Shown here piece by piece: positions 9,884 through 17,577 of a DNA stretch of 64,000 nt. Numbering within the stretch: position 1 is the first letter of the stretch; every line of letters begins with the position of its first letter. The position numbers and the translations under genes are program-made. Source of the DNA: Enterobacter bugandensis (lineage in GTDB: Bacteria > Pseudomonadota > Gammaproteobacteria > Enterobacterales > Enterobacteriaceae); the NCBI RefSeq assembly GCF_900324475.1, contig NZ_LT992502.1:3348001-3412000 (forward strand). The letters run 5' to 3'. The notes below the pieces were generated by a model. That model had not been told where the DNA came from. It saw only the letters and a program-made list of their open reading frames with translations, and ran no database searches.

Positions 9884-11128
9884 TTATGCTGCTTCGCTTT
9901 CTGCATATTCAAGACTTTGCAGATACTGTAGGGCCACAGGGTCTGCAATATATTCAACCTGACCATGGTGACGTTCTACCTCATCGATAATTTTGCTGAG
10001 CTCGACACGGAAAAACTCCTTACGCAGATTAATTCTGTTAATCCGGTAGCTTTCCAGATGGTCATGCAGCGTCTTTTCAAGCGCGGGGGCGTCATCGCAG
10101 GAAATCATGGCGTGAACGTCAAAATCAAAAGGCACGGCGGCACCACTCAGTTCTTTTACGCGCTCCATGGGCTCCAGTCGTCGGGTCATACCGATTTTGA
10201 AGACGTTTTCACCGAAAGAGCCGATATTCGAAATCACATACACATGTCCCTGTTTTGTAAGCTGGGCCATGGATTTGGCGCGTTCATACTGCTGGTGGAC
10301 GTCCTGAATTTTCTGCTCCAACTCCAGGCGCTGTCTTTCCAGTTCTTCCCTATGAGCACCTTCAGCGGCAAGTAGAGCTTCCTCCAGTAAACGCTGTTGT
10401 TCAGCAAGGCGTTGCTCTTCCTCTTCCGCTTCGTGCTGCTGCCTGTCCAGTTCGTCCTGACGCTGCTTTTCTTCTCGCATCTGACGGTTGAGCTCGGCCT
10501 GAAATTCTTTTTCTTCCTGCGCTTTTTCCAGCAGGGCGACCTTATCCAGAAATTGCTGTTTTACGCTTTCCCAGTCGGCGTTATCCTCAAGCTCGAGAAA
10601 ATTGATTTTTTCACTGATAGCTGAGTAAGCCTCTCTCTCCTTCCTGAGCTGGTCGTACTTGCTTTGCCAGTTATTTACCGTGGTGCCGGAGAGCAGTGTT
10701 TTGACTTTGAATTTATATGCTGTGTCCACAATACGCTGCAGTGCCCGAGAGGCTTTTTTTCTGGCATTGTGAAATTCCTCCCACTGACCCGAAAGCTGTT
10801 TCTTTTCCTGATACAGGCCGCGAGCCACTTCAGTACTGACCGTTTCTTCAAAGGCTTTCTCTTTCTGTGCCAGGTCAAACACGGCCCGTTCAAGCTCCGC
10901 TGTTCTATTACGGAAGCCCCGGTAAATGAAAATCCGTATTATCAATGCAACGGCTATCAGCAAGCCAAAGAACAGAGCGATTATCCCTGCTGGATTCGAC
11001 ACAGATTCAATAAATCGCTCATTCAAATTAATTAATGCTCTTACTGCGACATAAATACCCCACGCAATTACACCAATAATAACCAGAATAATTCCCGCGG
11101 CATTGTTATCTTTTTTTCTTCGTGCCAT
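9884..11128 (-). CDS. Membrane-anchored coiled-coil protein with C-terminal GIY-YIG-like (T5orf172/MUG113) domain
   Basis: 414 residues. Two N-terminal TM segments (IILVIIGVIAWGIYVAV; IIALFFGLLIAVALIIRIFI) are followed by a long charged coiled coil of about 180 residues with Gln/Glu/Arg-rich repeats (LDRQQHEAEEEEQRLAEQQ). The C-terminal domain starts at residue 294 (GHVYVISN), has the second strand VFKIGMTRR, and a candidate catalytic Glu351 in APALEKTLH. This matches the T5orf172 branch of the GIY-YIG nuclease superfamily. Such domains usually occur in phage or DUF4041 proteins, not T6SS machines. Its role here is unknown; a membrane-proximal nuclease or defence role is possible. It is co-directional with the T6SS genes. 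Confidence 0.75.
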   Translation of the reverse strand: MARRKKDNNAAGIILVIIGVIAWGIYVAVRALINLNERFIESVSNPAGIIALFFGLLIAVALIIRIFIYRGFRNRTAELERAVFDLAQKEKAFEETVSTEVARGLYQEKKQLSGQWEEFHNARKKASRALQRIVDTAYKFKVKTLLSGTTVNNWQSKYDQLRKEREAYSAISEKINFLELEDNADWESVKQQFLDKVALLEKAQEEKEFQAELNRQMREEKQRQDELDRQQHEAEEEEQRLAEQQRLLEEALLAAEGAHREELERQRLELEQKIQDVHQQYERAKSMAQLTKQGHVYVISNIGSFGENVFKIGMTRRLEPMERVKELSGAAVPFDFDVHAMISCDDAPALEKTLHDHLESYRINRINLRKEFFRVELSKIIDEVERHHGQVEYIADPVALQYLQSLEYAESEAA

Positions 11129-11203
11129 TTTTATTTATTTCCTTTCTTCTTGCAATCCAGTTTATTCAATCCACACCGTGGCAAAGAATCTCTTTCACAT
11201 GGA

Positions 11204-11602
11204 TTAATACTGATTCCCTGAACAAATCGGTAAATGGGTGAAGCCGGGCTTGTTTGCCATATAGAGAGGAGCGCATGTGGGCTGACGGGGTTGCGTACTG
11301 ACCGGCTCGTCGCTTTCTGCCAGGGCCTGTTGCTCCTTCTTTTTCTGAGTTACCGTCTTTTTCGTCCGTGTTTTACTGGCGGGAAGGGAAGGCTTTTCCT
11401 GCTGGTGAGTTATGGCGTTACCGTACCCGGAGCAGAATCGCTTCGACTGGCTAAAACTGCCGTCGTTACAGACAAAACGACCATCCGAGGTGCAATGTGC
11501 AATTCCTCCTTTTGAACCTGAACAGGGCTGTCTTCCTCGTGCAGCCTCAGCCTGTAAGGTAAAAAACACACTCAACATTAGAAAGAGGCTGAGTTTTTTC
11601 AT
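11204..11602 (-). CDS. Small exported Cys-rich protein
   Basis: 132 residues from the ATG at 11602, which has GGAAG at good spacing; an upstream ATG at 11614 overlaps that SD and is less likely. Signal peptide KKLSLFLMLSVFFTLQAEA is followed by a Cys motif (PCSGSKGGIAHC...FVCNDGSFSQSKRFC). A Lys/Thr/Gln-rich low-complexity linker (TRTKKTVTQKKKEQQ) leads to a C-terminal C...C pair. The CSGSKGGIAHC-type motif occurs in other small secreted bacterial proteins, but I know no function. It lies 75 bp upstream of the GIY-YIG gene and may be co-transcribed with it. Confidence 0.65.
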   Translation of the reverse strand: MKKLSLFLMLSVFFTLQAEAARGRQPCSGSKGGIAHCTSDGRFVCNDGSFSQSKRFCSGYGNAITHQQEKPSLPASKTRTKKTVTQKKKEQQALAESDEPVSTQPRQPTCAPLYMANKPGFTHLPICSGNQY

Positions 11603-11667
11603 TATTGCTTCCATGATTGTTTCGCGGTCCAGTGCTGAGTAACTAATAAAGGGGATGAATATTAACG

Positions 11668-12156
11668 CTATGGCAACAGCGCTAAAATCAGACCGAAAAA
11701 AATAGCTTCATCAAATCGTTGTCCAGACTCAGGCGATGTATCAAGGGGACTATAAGTCCAGTTACTCACTCCCCTAACCCGCATGAACAGGCGGCCTTGA
11801 GGAATAACATTTTTCCCGGAACAGAATGTTATCTCGACACAGCCAGCCACGCCCTGACCATACAAAAATACCGGCATAAATTTTACTGCCCGGTTGTCAT
11901 AACGCAGAACGATACCGGAAATCTTGAAAGCCCCTCCCTCAACCATCAGATCCGAAACGGATGCCGCCAGCGGCTCCACGTTCAGTCCGGTACCTGTCAG
12001 CCACTCATCCATCTGCGTCTGAAGTCGCTCCATTCGCTGGCGAAACTCAGCTATGTCTATCTGACTCTTGCTGCAAGGCAAAGCCGGCGCAGGTTGTCTG
12101 GCCTGCAATTTTTTCAGGAACTGTGATTTTATTGACATTGTGCTAACTGACCTCAT
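11668..12156 (-). CDS. T6SS-locus protein of unknown function
   Basis: 162 residues; the start overlaps the tssE stop by 4 bp (ATGA), so it is translationally coupled to the baseplate genes. An N-terminal helical part (EFRQRMERLQTQMDEWLTGT) is followed by a beta-rich part (GAFKISGIVLRYDNRAVKFMPVFLYG) and a hydrophobic C-terminus (FFGLILALLP). No signal peptide. I do not recognise the family. The tight coupling to tssE suggests a conserved accessory role in this T6SS subtype. Confidence 0.65.
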   Translation of the reverse strand: MRSVSTMSIKSQFLKKLQARQPAPALPCSKSQIDIAEFRQRMERLQTQMDEWLTGTGLNVEPLAASVSDLMVEGGAFKISGIVLRYDNRAVKFMPVFLYGQGVAGCVEITFCSGKNVIPQGRLFMRVRGVSNWTYSPLDTSPESGQRFDEAIFFGLILALLP

Positions 12157-12608
12157 ATACGCGTTGACGTGTCGAGATACTGCTGCTGCCTGAGGTGCCT
12201 CAACAGAACCCGTCCTTCGGGCATAAACTCGGTGCCGTAGCGCACCAGCCCAACCCCTTTAAGTTCAGCGTCAATGGCATAGCGCAGTTCGCCGGGTACG
12301 TCCTGCTCCAGCAGAACCACATCTATTTTTTTCAGTCGGGGTTCATATTTGAGCAGGACGGCAGACAATGTGCCCATAAGCTCATGGGCCGTTCCAGGCA
12401 TACCCTGCAGAATTTTCGTCATATCAGGCAGCCCGTAGTCGGGCAGATGCGCCAGCGTGCCGGCGCGACAGTTGAGAACGCGCTGCATGTTATCAAGTAC
12501 CGATAAAATCACCTGGTTCTGCTCACTGACCTGGTTAAGCTCGAGGCCGCCGGTAAAATTTCCGGTTAGCATTTCATAGAGCGAAGGTGTGTTATGTTCC
12601 TGGGGCAT
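12153..12608 (-). CDS. tssE: TssE, T6SS baseplate wedge subunit (gp25-like)
   Basis: 151 residues with the gp25/TssE lysozyme-like fold signature: an N-terminal helix (SVLDNMQRVLNCRAGTL), HLPDYGLPDM, then IEPRL-type KYEPRLKKIDVVLL and the C-terminal RYGTEFMPEGRVLL. TssE is the baseplate wedge protein that starts sheath polymerisation, equivalent to T4 gp25. It lies between tssJ (stop and start abut) and the unknown 162-residue gene. Confidence 0.9.
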   Translation of the reverse strand: MPQEHNTPSLYEMLTGNFTGGLELNQVSEQNQVILSVLDNMQRVLNCRAGTLAHLPDYGLPDMTKILQGMPGTAHELMGTLSAVLLKYEPRLKKIDVVLLEQDVPGELRYAIDAELKGVGLVRYGTEFMPEGRVLLRHLRQQQYLDTSTRI

Positions 12609-13153
12609 CAGTCGTCCTTAAGCGGTTGCAGCGTCAGATGGTTATCGCCGGCTTCCAGAATGCGCGGTTTATCCGGATCCAGATCGCTGCGCTTGATAAC
12701 CTGCTTCCAGGTGTCGTTAGTCATGTCCGGATGGCGGAACAGTCCCACTACCGCAACAAACTGCGCTTCTTCTTCCATCGGCATATCAAGGCTTGCATCC
12801 CCGCCCGGCTTCACCACGACGTCACGACTGGCCAGCATGTCGTCTTTCAGAATGCTGGCATCATCCTGTAGCAGTTGCTGGTAAACCGTCTTATCAAAGT
12901 TTTTGCGGTCTTTAAGCTGATAAACCCGCACCACAACAGGCTCAGACAGTGAGTTATTTTCGCGGGAGTCGGTGTTCAGCGCCTCACGCGCGGTGAAATC
13001 CAGATGCAGGATTTTAATTTTTTTATAGAACACGGAAGTAAACGCCGATTTGGTGCAGTCGGTGACGCTTTGGGTCACCCCGCAGCCTGTCAAAGTGAGC
13101 GCCATCAGAGGCATTAGCCAGCGCGTGGCTTTATTTAAACTTGTACGTAACAC
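12608..13153 (-). CDS. tssJ: TssJ, T6SS outer-membrane lipoprotein
   Basis: 181 residues from a GTG start at 13153 with AAGGAAA 8 bp upstream. The signal (LRTSLNKATRWLMPLMALTLTGC) ends in the lipobox LTGC. The longer ATG frame to 13258 would bury the lipoprotein signal and overlaps tssG deeply, so it is rejected. The mature part has the transthyretin-like TssJ fold (LDFTAREALNTDS, PVVVRVYQLKD). TssJ anchors the TssM periplasmic domain to the outer membrane. The start overlaps the tssG end by 23 bp. Confidence 0.9.
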   Translation of the reverse strand: MLRTSLNKATRWLMPLMALTLTGCGVTQSVTDCTKSAFTSVFYKKIKILHLDFTAREALNTDSRENNSLSEPVVVRVYQLKDRKNFDKTVYQQLLQDDASILKDDMLASRDVVVKPGGDASLDMPMEEEAQFVAVVGLFRHPDMTNDTWKQVIKRSDLDPDKPRILEAGDNHLTLQPLKDD

Positions 13154-14216
13154 GTCGGTTTCCTTGTTGCGGTTTCGCAGGCTCCAGCCCGCTGTAATAA
13201 CCCAGCCCTGTCGTAAAGGTTTCAGGTATATCATCCGGAAGGCTCTGCCCCTCTGCACCCAGCACCCCGTTCATACCCAGCCAGAAAGGTCCTTCGCCGA
13301 GCGGAGGAGCGGCCAGCAGGCGGGTAAGAGTGGTGAGGGTGATCTTTGCCTTAAAACGCCAGCCGAGGTAGACACGCAGCATCACCAGAAAGTCCTGATA
13401 CAGCAGACCGTCCGGTTTCCAGCCCTGCGATTCCTTTTCGTTTTCAGTGGACAGGGCAATCAGCAGTTGGCTGCTGGCATCCATCGCTTCATCGCCAAGT
13501 GGGGTGTTGCCATCCAGAAGAAAATCGTCATCACCGCAAAAACCCAGTGGCTGACAGACCTCCACCGGACGCAGGCAGTACGGGCTGACCTTCACGGTGG
13601 TATCCGGGGCCAGCAGGCTCACCAGTGCCTGCATCCCTTCCTGGGTTTTCCCCGGTTGCTGCAGCACACCCAGCAGCGCCAGAAAGCGTGACACCGGTGT
13701 GGCAATGTGGTTTGCGGTGCCGGGAATACCGAGCCCCACCAGACCCAGCAGCGACTGCGAAATGCTGTCGGTTCCACCAGGCTCAAACGTGGCCGGATAA
13801 GAGTATTTGCGCCAGATGCGATAGAACTGCGTCAGGATGCGATGACTGAAGATATCCAGAAAGCCCTGCAGCGCCTCATGCCCTTCCCGGCGCTGGGTAA
13901 TGTCATCGAGATAGGCCGTCGGTAAGGGTGAATCGACGCCGTACATGCCCATAAATGTCGTGCGGATGCGCGGTGGCCTGCTGTCATCCTCTTCGTCATA
14001 TTCGACAGCCCTCAGTTCGCTAACCGGAAACCCCATCCCCGGATGCGGCACAAAGCGTACCGGATCATCGGCGGGGTGACTGGTTGAGCCCATCAGCGGC
14101 CGGTCCGGTTGGCGCTTCTCCAGCAGCTGGCATAAACGATAAAAGTTGATGCGTTGAAGATCGGCCTCCAGCCGCGGGGTCAGCCGGGAATACGGCGGTT
14201 GTGCTTCTCTTCCCAT
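13131..14216 (-). CDS. tssG: TssG, T6SS baseplate subunit
   Basis: 361 residues of the TssG/VasB/ImpH family: N-terminal RLEADLQRINFYRLCQLLE, PVRFVPHPGMGFPVSEL, and the hallmark MGMYGVDSPLPTAYLDDI followed by LDIFSHRILTQFYRIWRKY. TssG joins TssF, TssE and TssK in the baseplate wedge. It overlaps tssF by 37 bp at its 5' end and tssJ by 23 bp at its 3' end, showing a compact co-translated operon. Confidence 0.93.
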   Translation of the reverse strand: MGREAQPPYSRLTPRLEADLQRINFYRLCQLLEKRQPDRPLMGSTSHPADDPVRFVPHPGMGFPVSELRAVEYDEEDDSRPPRIRTTFMGMYGVDSPLPTAYLDDITQRREGHEALQGFLDIFSHRILTQFYRIWRKYSYPATFEPGGTDSISQSLLGLVGLGIPGTANHIATPVSRFLALLGVLQQPGKTQEGMQALVSLLAPDTTVKVSPYCLRPVEVCQPLGFCGDDDFLLDGNTPLGDEAMDASSQLLIALSTENEKESQGWKPDGLLYQDFLVMLRVYLGWRFKAKITLTTLTRLLAAPPLGEGPFWLGMNGVLGAEGQSLPDDIPETFTTGLGYYSGLEPAKPQQGNRRVTYKFK

Positions 14217-15934
14217 TCCAGGCGTTCTCCGGTAGGTTGCAGGATAATAATCAGGCGGTTAAACAGATAGATATCGGTGTAGAGCGCGAAGAAGCGGCTC
14301 AGCATCTCGCCGAACAGGCAGATGTCGCCGCGCCCGGCAAAACCGTGGCTGTCCAGCGTCACCTCAATCTGCACCCCGCGCACCAGGTACCCCTGCTCAA
14401 AGCGTTCCGTTTCACTGTGCTTCACGTCGATAATCGCCTCCAGACGACGGCGGTTCATCTCGCTGTCAGTCCACTCGTACAGCGCCAGCGTGCCGCGCAG
14501 CACGTCGGCGTTATCCATCATTGACAGGAACCCGCTGCCGAGGTGGCTCAGCACACGCCAGTGAAAACGGTCCTGTGCTGGGGGATAACAGGGCAGCGTT
14601 GGCGCACACAGGTTGCGCACGGCAATACTGGCTGAAGTCGTTTTCATCACTGTATCGAGCACGGTGCTCTGCAGCGCTCGCCGCGGGAGCTGGCCGTTTG
14701 TGCCCGTGAGCGTCAGGGACAGACTTTCATCTACTGGTACCGTGTGGTTATCAAAGGCTTCACCGCCCAGAATAAGCCAGGTGTTGTACAGGCCTGACGG
14801 GCCGCGCCGCACACGAGTGTGATAATAATATTCCGGGGCTTCATGACGCATCATGCCGCCTTTGTGACGGAAGCTCGAGAACGGCACGTAGGTATGCTGG
14901 CTGGATGACATTACCGAGTCCACAGAGTAAATCTCAGTATGGCCGTCCTGCACCCGCATCGGTCGCAGCATGTATTCGGTCTGCAGGGAGTTGAGCGTCA
15001 GCGGGTCAGATTCCAGCGGGAACAGGTTGATCACCGGTACACAGTTCAGGCGCAGATGCTTTTCGGTAAAGCTGAAATCATGCTCCCAGCGTTCTGCCAG
15101 CACCACGTCGATTTCAAACCAGGGGAGTTCAGCCGGAAAGACTACGGTCTCCAGCCCACGCAAGCCGGTAAACATGAATTTCTCGCGGAAGGTGAAGTAC
15201 TCCAGCAGCAGCTGATAGCCGCTAAAACTACTGCTCCCCTTCGGCCAAAGGTCGTCATCATCGTCAAATCCCAGCACGGCGAAATAGCCGTCAAACGGTC
15301 TTCTGTCTATATCACCCGGCATCCGCAGCCACAGGCGCGCCGTGTTCATAGTAAAGGCTTCATGCATGGCGCAGGCTAGTGGTGCATCTGCGTTGAAGTA
15401 GAACGGGAGCTGGCTGAGATCGATACGGCTCCAGTCGGCGAGATGGCTGCAGTTAAACCGCAGACTAATAACCGAACGTCCGTCAGGGTCAGTCGACAGG
15501 CGGACGTGCTCAAGCGACAACGGCTGGAGAGTAATCTCTTTGGTTGTGGTATACCGGCAGCGCGCGCCCTTCTCACCAATCGGCCTTGAGTTCACCTCAA
15601 AGCCTTTGACGATGCGCATCTGCTCTTTCATCTCGCGCCAGTCAGGGGTGAACTCCACCACCGACATCGACGGAATGGTGCGCAGGTAATGCGGCCAGAG
15701 CAGGCTGACCAGCCCTTCTGTCAGTTCAGGCAGGTCGTCATCAAGCTTTTCACGCAATCGCCCCATCAGGAAGGCAAAGCCCTCGAACAGGCGTTCCACG
15801 TACGGGTCGCGCGCGCCCGCTTTATCGAGGTTGAGCATTGCTGCCTGCTCGGGGTGCGCGCGGGCAAACTCTTCGCCGGCTTCAAGCAGGTAGCGCATTT
15901 CAGCGTCGTAGTAACGCAGGGTTAAATCGTCCAT
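14180..15934 (-). CDS. tssF: TssF, T6SS baseplate subunit
   Basis: 584 residues of the TssF/VasA/ImpG family. It starts MDDLTLRYYDAEMRYLLEAG and has the family segments GARDPYVERLFEGFAFL, RLREKLDDDLPELTEGLVSL and HYLRTIPSM. The C-terminus ends LEWEEKHNRRIPG. TssF is the core wedge protein that contacts the VgrG hub. It lies between tssA (41 bp gap) and tssG (overlap). Confidence 0.94.
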   Translation of the reverse strand: MDDLTLRYYDAEMRYLLEAGEEFARAHPEQAAMLNLDKAGARDPYVERLFEGFAFLMGRLREKLDDDLPELTEGLVSLLWPHYLRTIPSMSVVEFTPDWREMKEQMRIVKGFEVNSRPIGEKGARCRYTTTKEITLQPLSLEHVRLSTDPDGRSVISLRFNCSHLADWSRIDLSQLPFYFNADAPLACAMHEAFTMNTARLWLRMPGDIDRRPFDGYFAVLGFDDDDDLWPKGSSSFSGYQLLLEYFTFREKFMFTGLRGLETVVFPAELPWFEIDVVLAERWEHDFSFTEKHLRLNCVPVINLFPLESDPLTLNSLQTEYMLRPMRVQDGHTEIYSVDSVMSSSQHTYVPFSSFRHKGGMMRHEAPEYYYHTRVRRGPSGLYNTWLILGGEAFDNHTVPVDESLSLTLTGTNGQLPRRALQSTVLDTVMKTTSASIAVRNLCAPTLPCYPPAQDRFHWRVLSHLGSGFLSMMDNADVLRGTLALYEWTDSEMNRRRLEAIIDVKHSETERFEQGYLVRGVQIEVTLDSHGFAGRGDICLFGEMLSRFFALYTDIYLFNRLIIILQPTGERLEWEEKHNRRIPG

Positions 15935-15975
15935 AAAAACCTGAATAGATGAATTTTAAAGGTAGGCCAGGCGTT

Positions 15976-17577
15976 TTACCCGCAGAGCACCGCGCTGCTT
16001 GCCGGATCGAGCGCAATCAGACCGGCCAGAAGCTGATCCATCTCGGGCTGAAGCCGAGATTTATCGGTTTCGCTGCGGGTGGCTTTCATACGCAGCAGTC
16101 TGAGGCGGCGCGATTTCACTTCAAATAACAGCGCTGGGGTCCACTGCGTAAGAGTGATTGACTGTGCAGCGCCATCGAGTTCCCCCAGCAGATGCAGGGC
16201 CAGTTCGTTCTTACCCTTTTGTTCCGCCACGCGGGCCATTAGCAGGCGCAGCAGCCATTTGTCTTTCGTGGAGTCGTTGCCCGGGAGAGTCTGCAGCCAG
16301 TGAAGCGTGGCATCCAGGCCATCCGTGTCCGCCTTCTCAAGCGCTTCCTGTTCGAGGGTCAGAATATCGTTGTCCGCCTCACTGGCAGTACTGACTCGCT
16401 CATCACGCCAGCAGGACATATCGTCCAGCACGCTCTGATTTATCCAGTTCAGCGTGACCTCATCAGCAAATGGCGTACCGTCATTAAAGGCCAGCGTTTC
16501 AAGCCCGGTGAGGCGACGCAGTAGCCCTTTCAGGTCGGCGGCGATGATGTCGGCCAGCACATTCTGACCCAATTTCACCAGGGCCTGATGGATATACCAC
16601 TGCAAATCCAGCCAGAGGTGGTTGGCGCCACGCGAGAAGGTGCTGTCCGCGTGCTCCAGTATCTCCAGCCAACTCTGCTGCAAGTAAAGGCGTTTGAGCA
16701 TGGCCCGCTGGTCAGCCCGCGGCGGTTCGATGCGCGTTTTCCCTTCGGCATCCGGCGCCGGAATAGCACTCAGCGTGTCATGTCGCAGGCTTTTCATCAG
16801 CCGGTGTGCGGGAAGCCATCCATCCGGTTGTTCACGCAAATACCCTGCCAGGGTACGGGCCTGAGCCAATAAATCCTGACCGGACGAAATGCGGCTCAGG
16901 ACGGGCGCATCATGTTCTGTCACGTGCGATAAGATCTGTGGCTGAGACGAGTCACTGGCGTTCTGAGGAACCAAAGCATCTACGCCACCAGCCTTCATCA
17001 AGCGGGATTCCAGCGCGCTGAACAGCGCATTCAGTTCTGGCCGTGACGTTTCCGGCTCTGTCTCCAGACTGTCGCGGATGAGCAACAGCGCACCGGCAGT
17101 GCGCTGAGCATCGCTGCGCACTACTTCCGGCCAGAGGGAGAGGCTATCGAGCAGACGAGAGCCTGCGAGCCACTCCAGCGCCGGTTTACGGCTTCGCTCC
17201 CGCTGCGGATGAAGCTGCACTCCGTAGCGCTGCAGCAATCCTGCCAGCAGTTCAAGCCCTTCGGCAAAGCCGGTTTCCCCGTCCTGGTGCAGACGCGCCC
17301 AGCAGTAATAGGTGGCAATCCGGATATCTTTGGCGGTGGTGGTCAGCAGTTTTTCGGCAAGCGTACAAATCAGCCCGGTATCGATGCCGGAGAGTTTACT
17401 CACCTCCTCTCTGATACGCTGGAAATCATCGTCATAACCCGGATCTTCCCCTGTAGGATTGGTGTCGCTGACAGGGGCAAGCCAGGGCCGCCAGCTTTCT
17501 GTTCGTACCTGCGCCTGCTGTCGTAGTTCAATTTCGTCCGCCTGACAGGCGGCAACCAGATTCTGAAGAGTGCTCAT
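15976..17577 (-). CDS. tssA: TssA, T6SS cap/assembly protein
   Basis: 533 residues. The ImpA N-terminal domain spans roughly residues 45-165 (YYCWARLHQDGETGFAEGLELLAGLLQRYGVQL). A middle part (YLREQPDGWLPAHRLMKSLR) and a helical C-terminal region (LNWINQSVLDDM ... ALHLLGELDGAAQS) follow. TssA starts tail-tube and sheath co-polymerisation and stays at the growing end. Its start abuts the end of tssM. A second ImpA_N protein (TagA-like) closes the locus, so there are two TssA-family proteins with different C-termini. Confidence 0.9.
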   Translation of the reverse strand: MSTLQNLVAACQADEIELRQQAQVRTESWRPWLAPVSDTNPTGEDPGYDDDFQRIREEVSKLSGIDTGLICTLAEKLLTTTAKDIRIATYYCWARLHQDGETGFAEGLELLAGLLQRYGVQLHPQRERSRKPALEWLAGSRLLDSLSLWPEVVRSDAQRTAGALLLIRDSLETEPETSRPELNALFSALESRLMKAGGVDALVPQNASDSSQPQILSHVTEHDAPVLSRISSGQDLLAQARTLAGYLREQPDGWLPAHRLMKSLRHDTLSAIPAPDAEGKTRIEPPRADQRAMLKRLYLQQSWLEILEHADSTFSRGANHLWLDLQWYIHQALVKLGQNVLADIIAADLKGLLRRLTGLETLAFNDGTPFADEVTLNWINQSVLDDMSCWRDERVSTASEADNDILTLEQEALEKADTDGLDATLHWLQTLPGNDSTKDKWLLRLLMARVAEQKGKNELALHLLGELDGAAQSITLTQWTPALLFEVKSRRLRLLRMKATRSETDKSRLQPEMDQLLAGLIALDPASSAVLCG

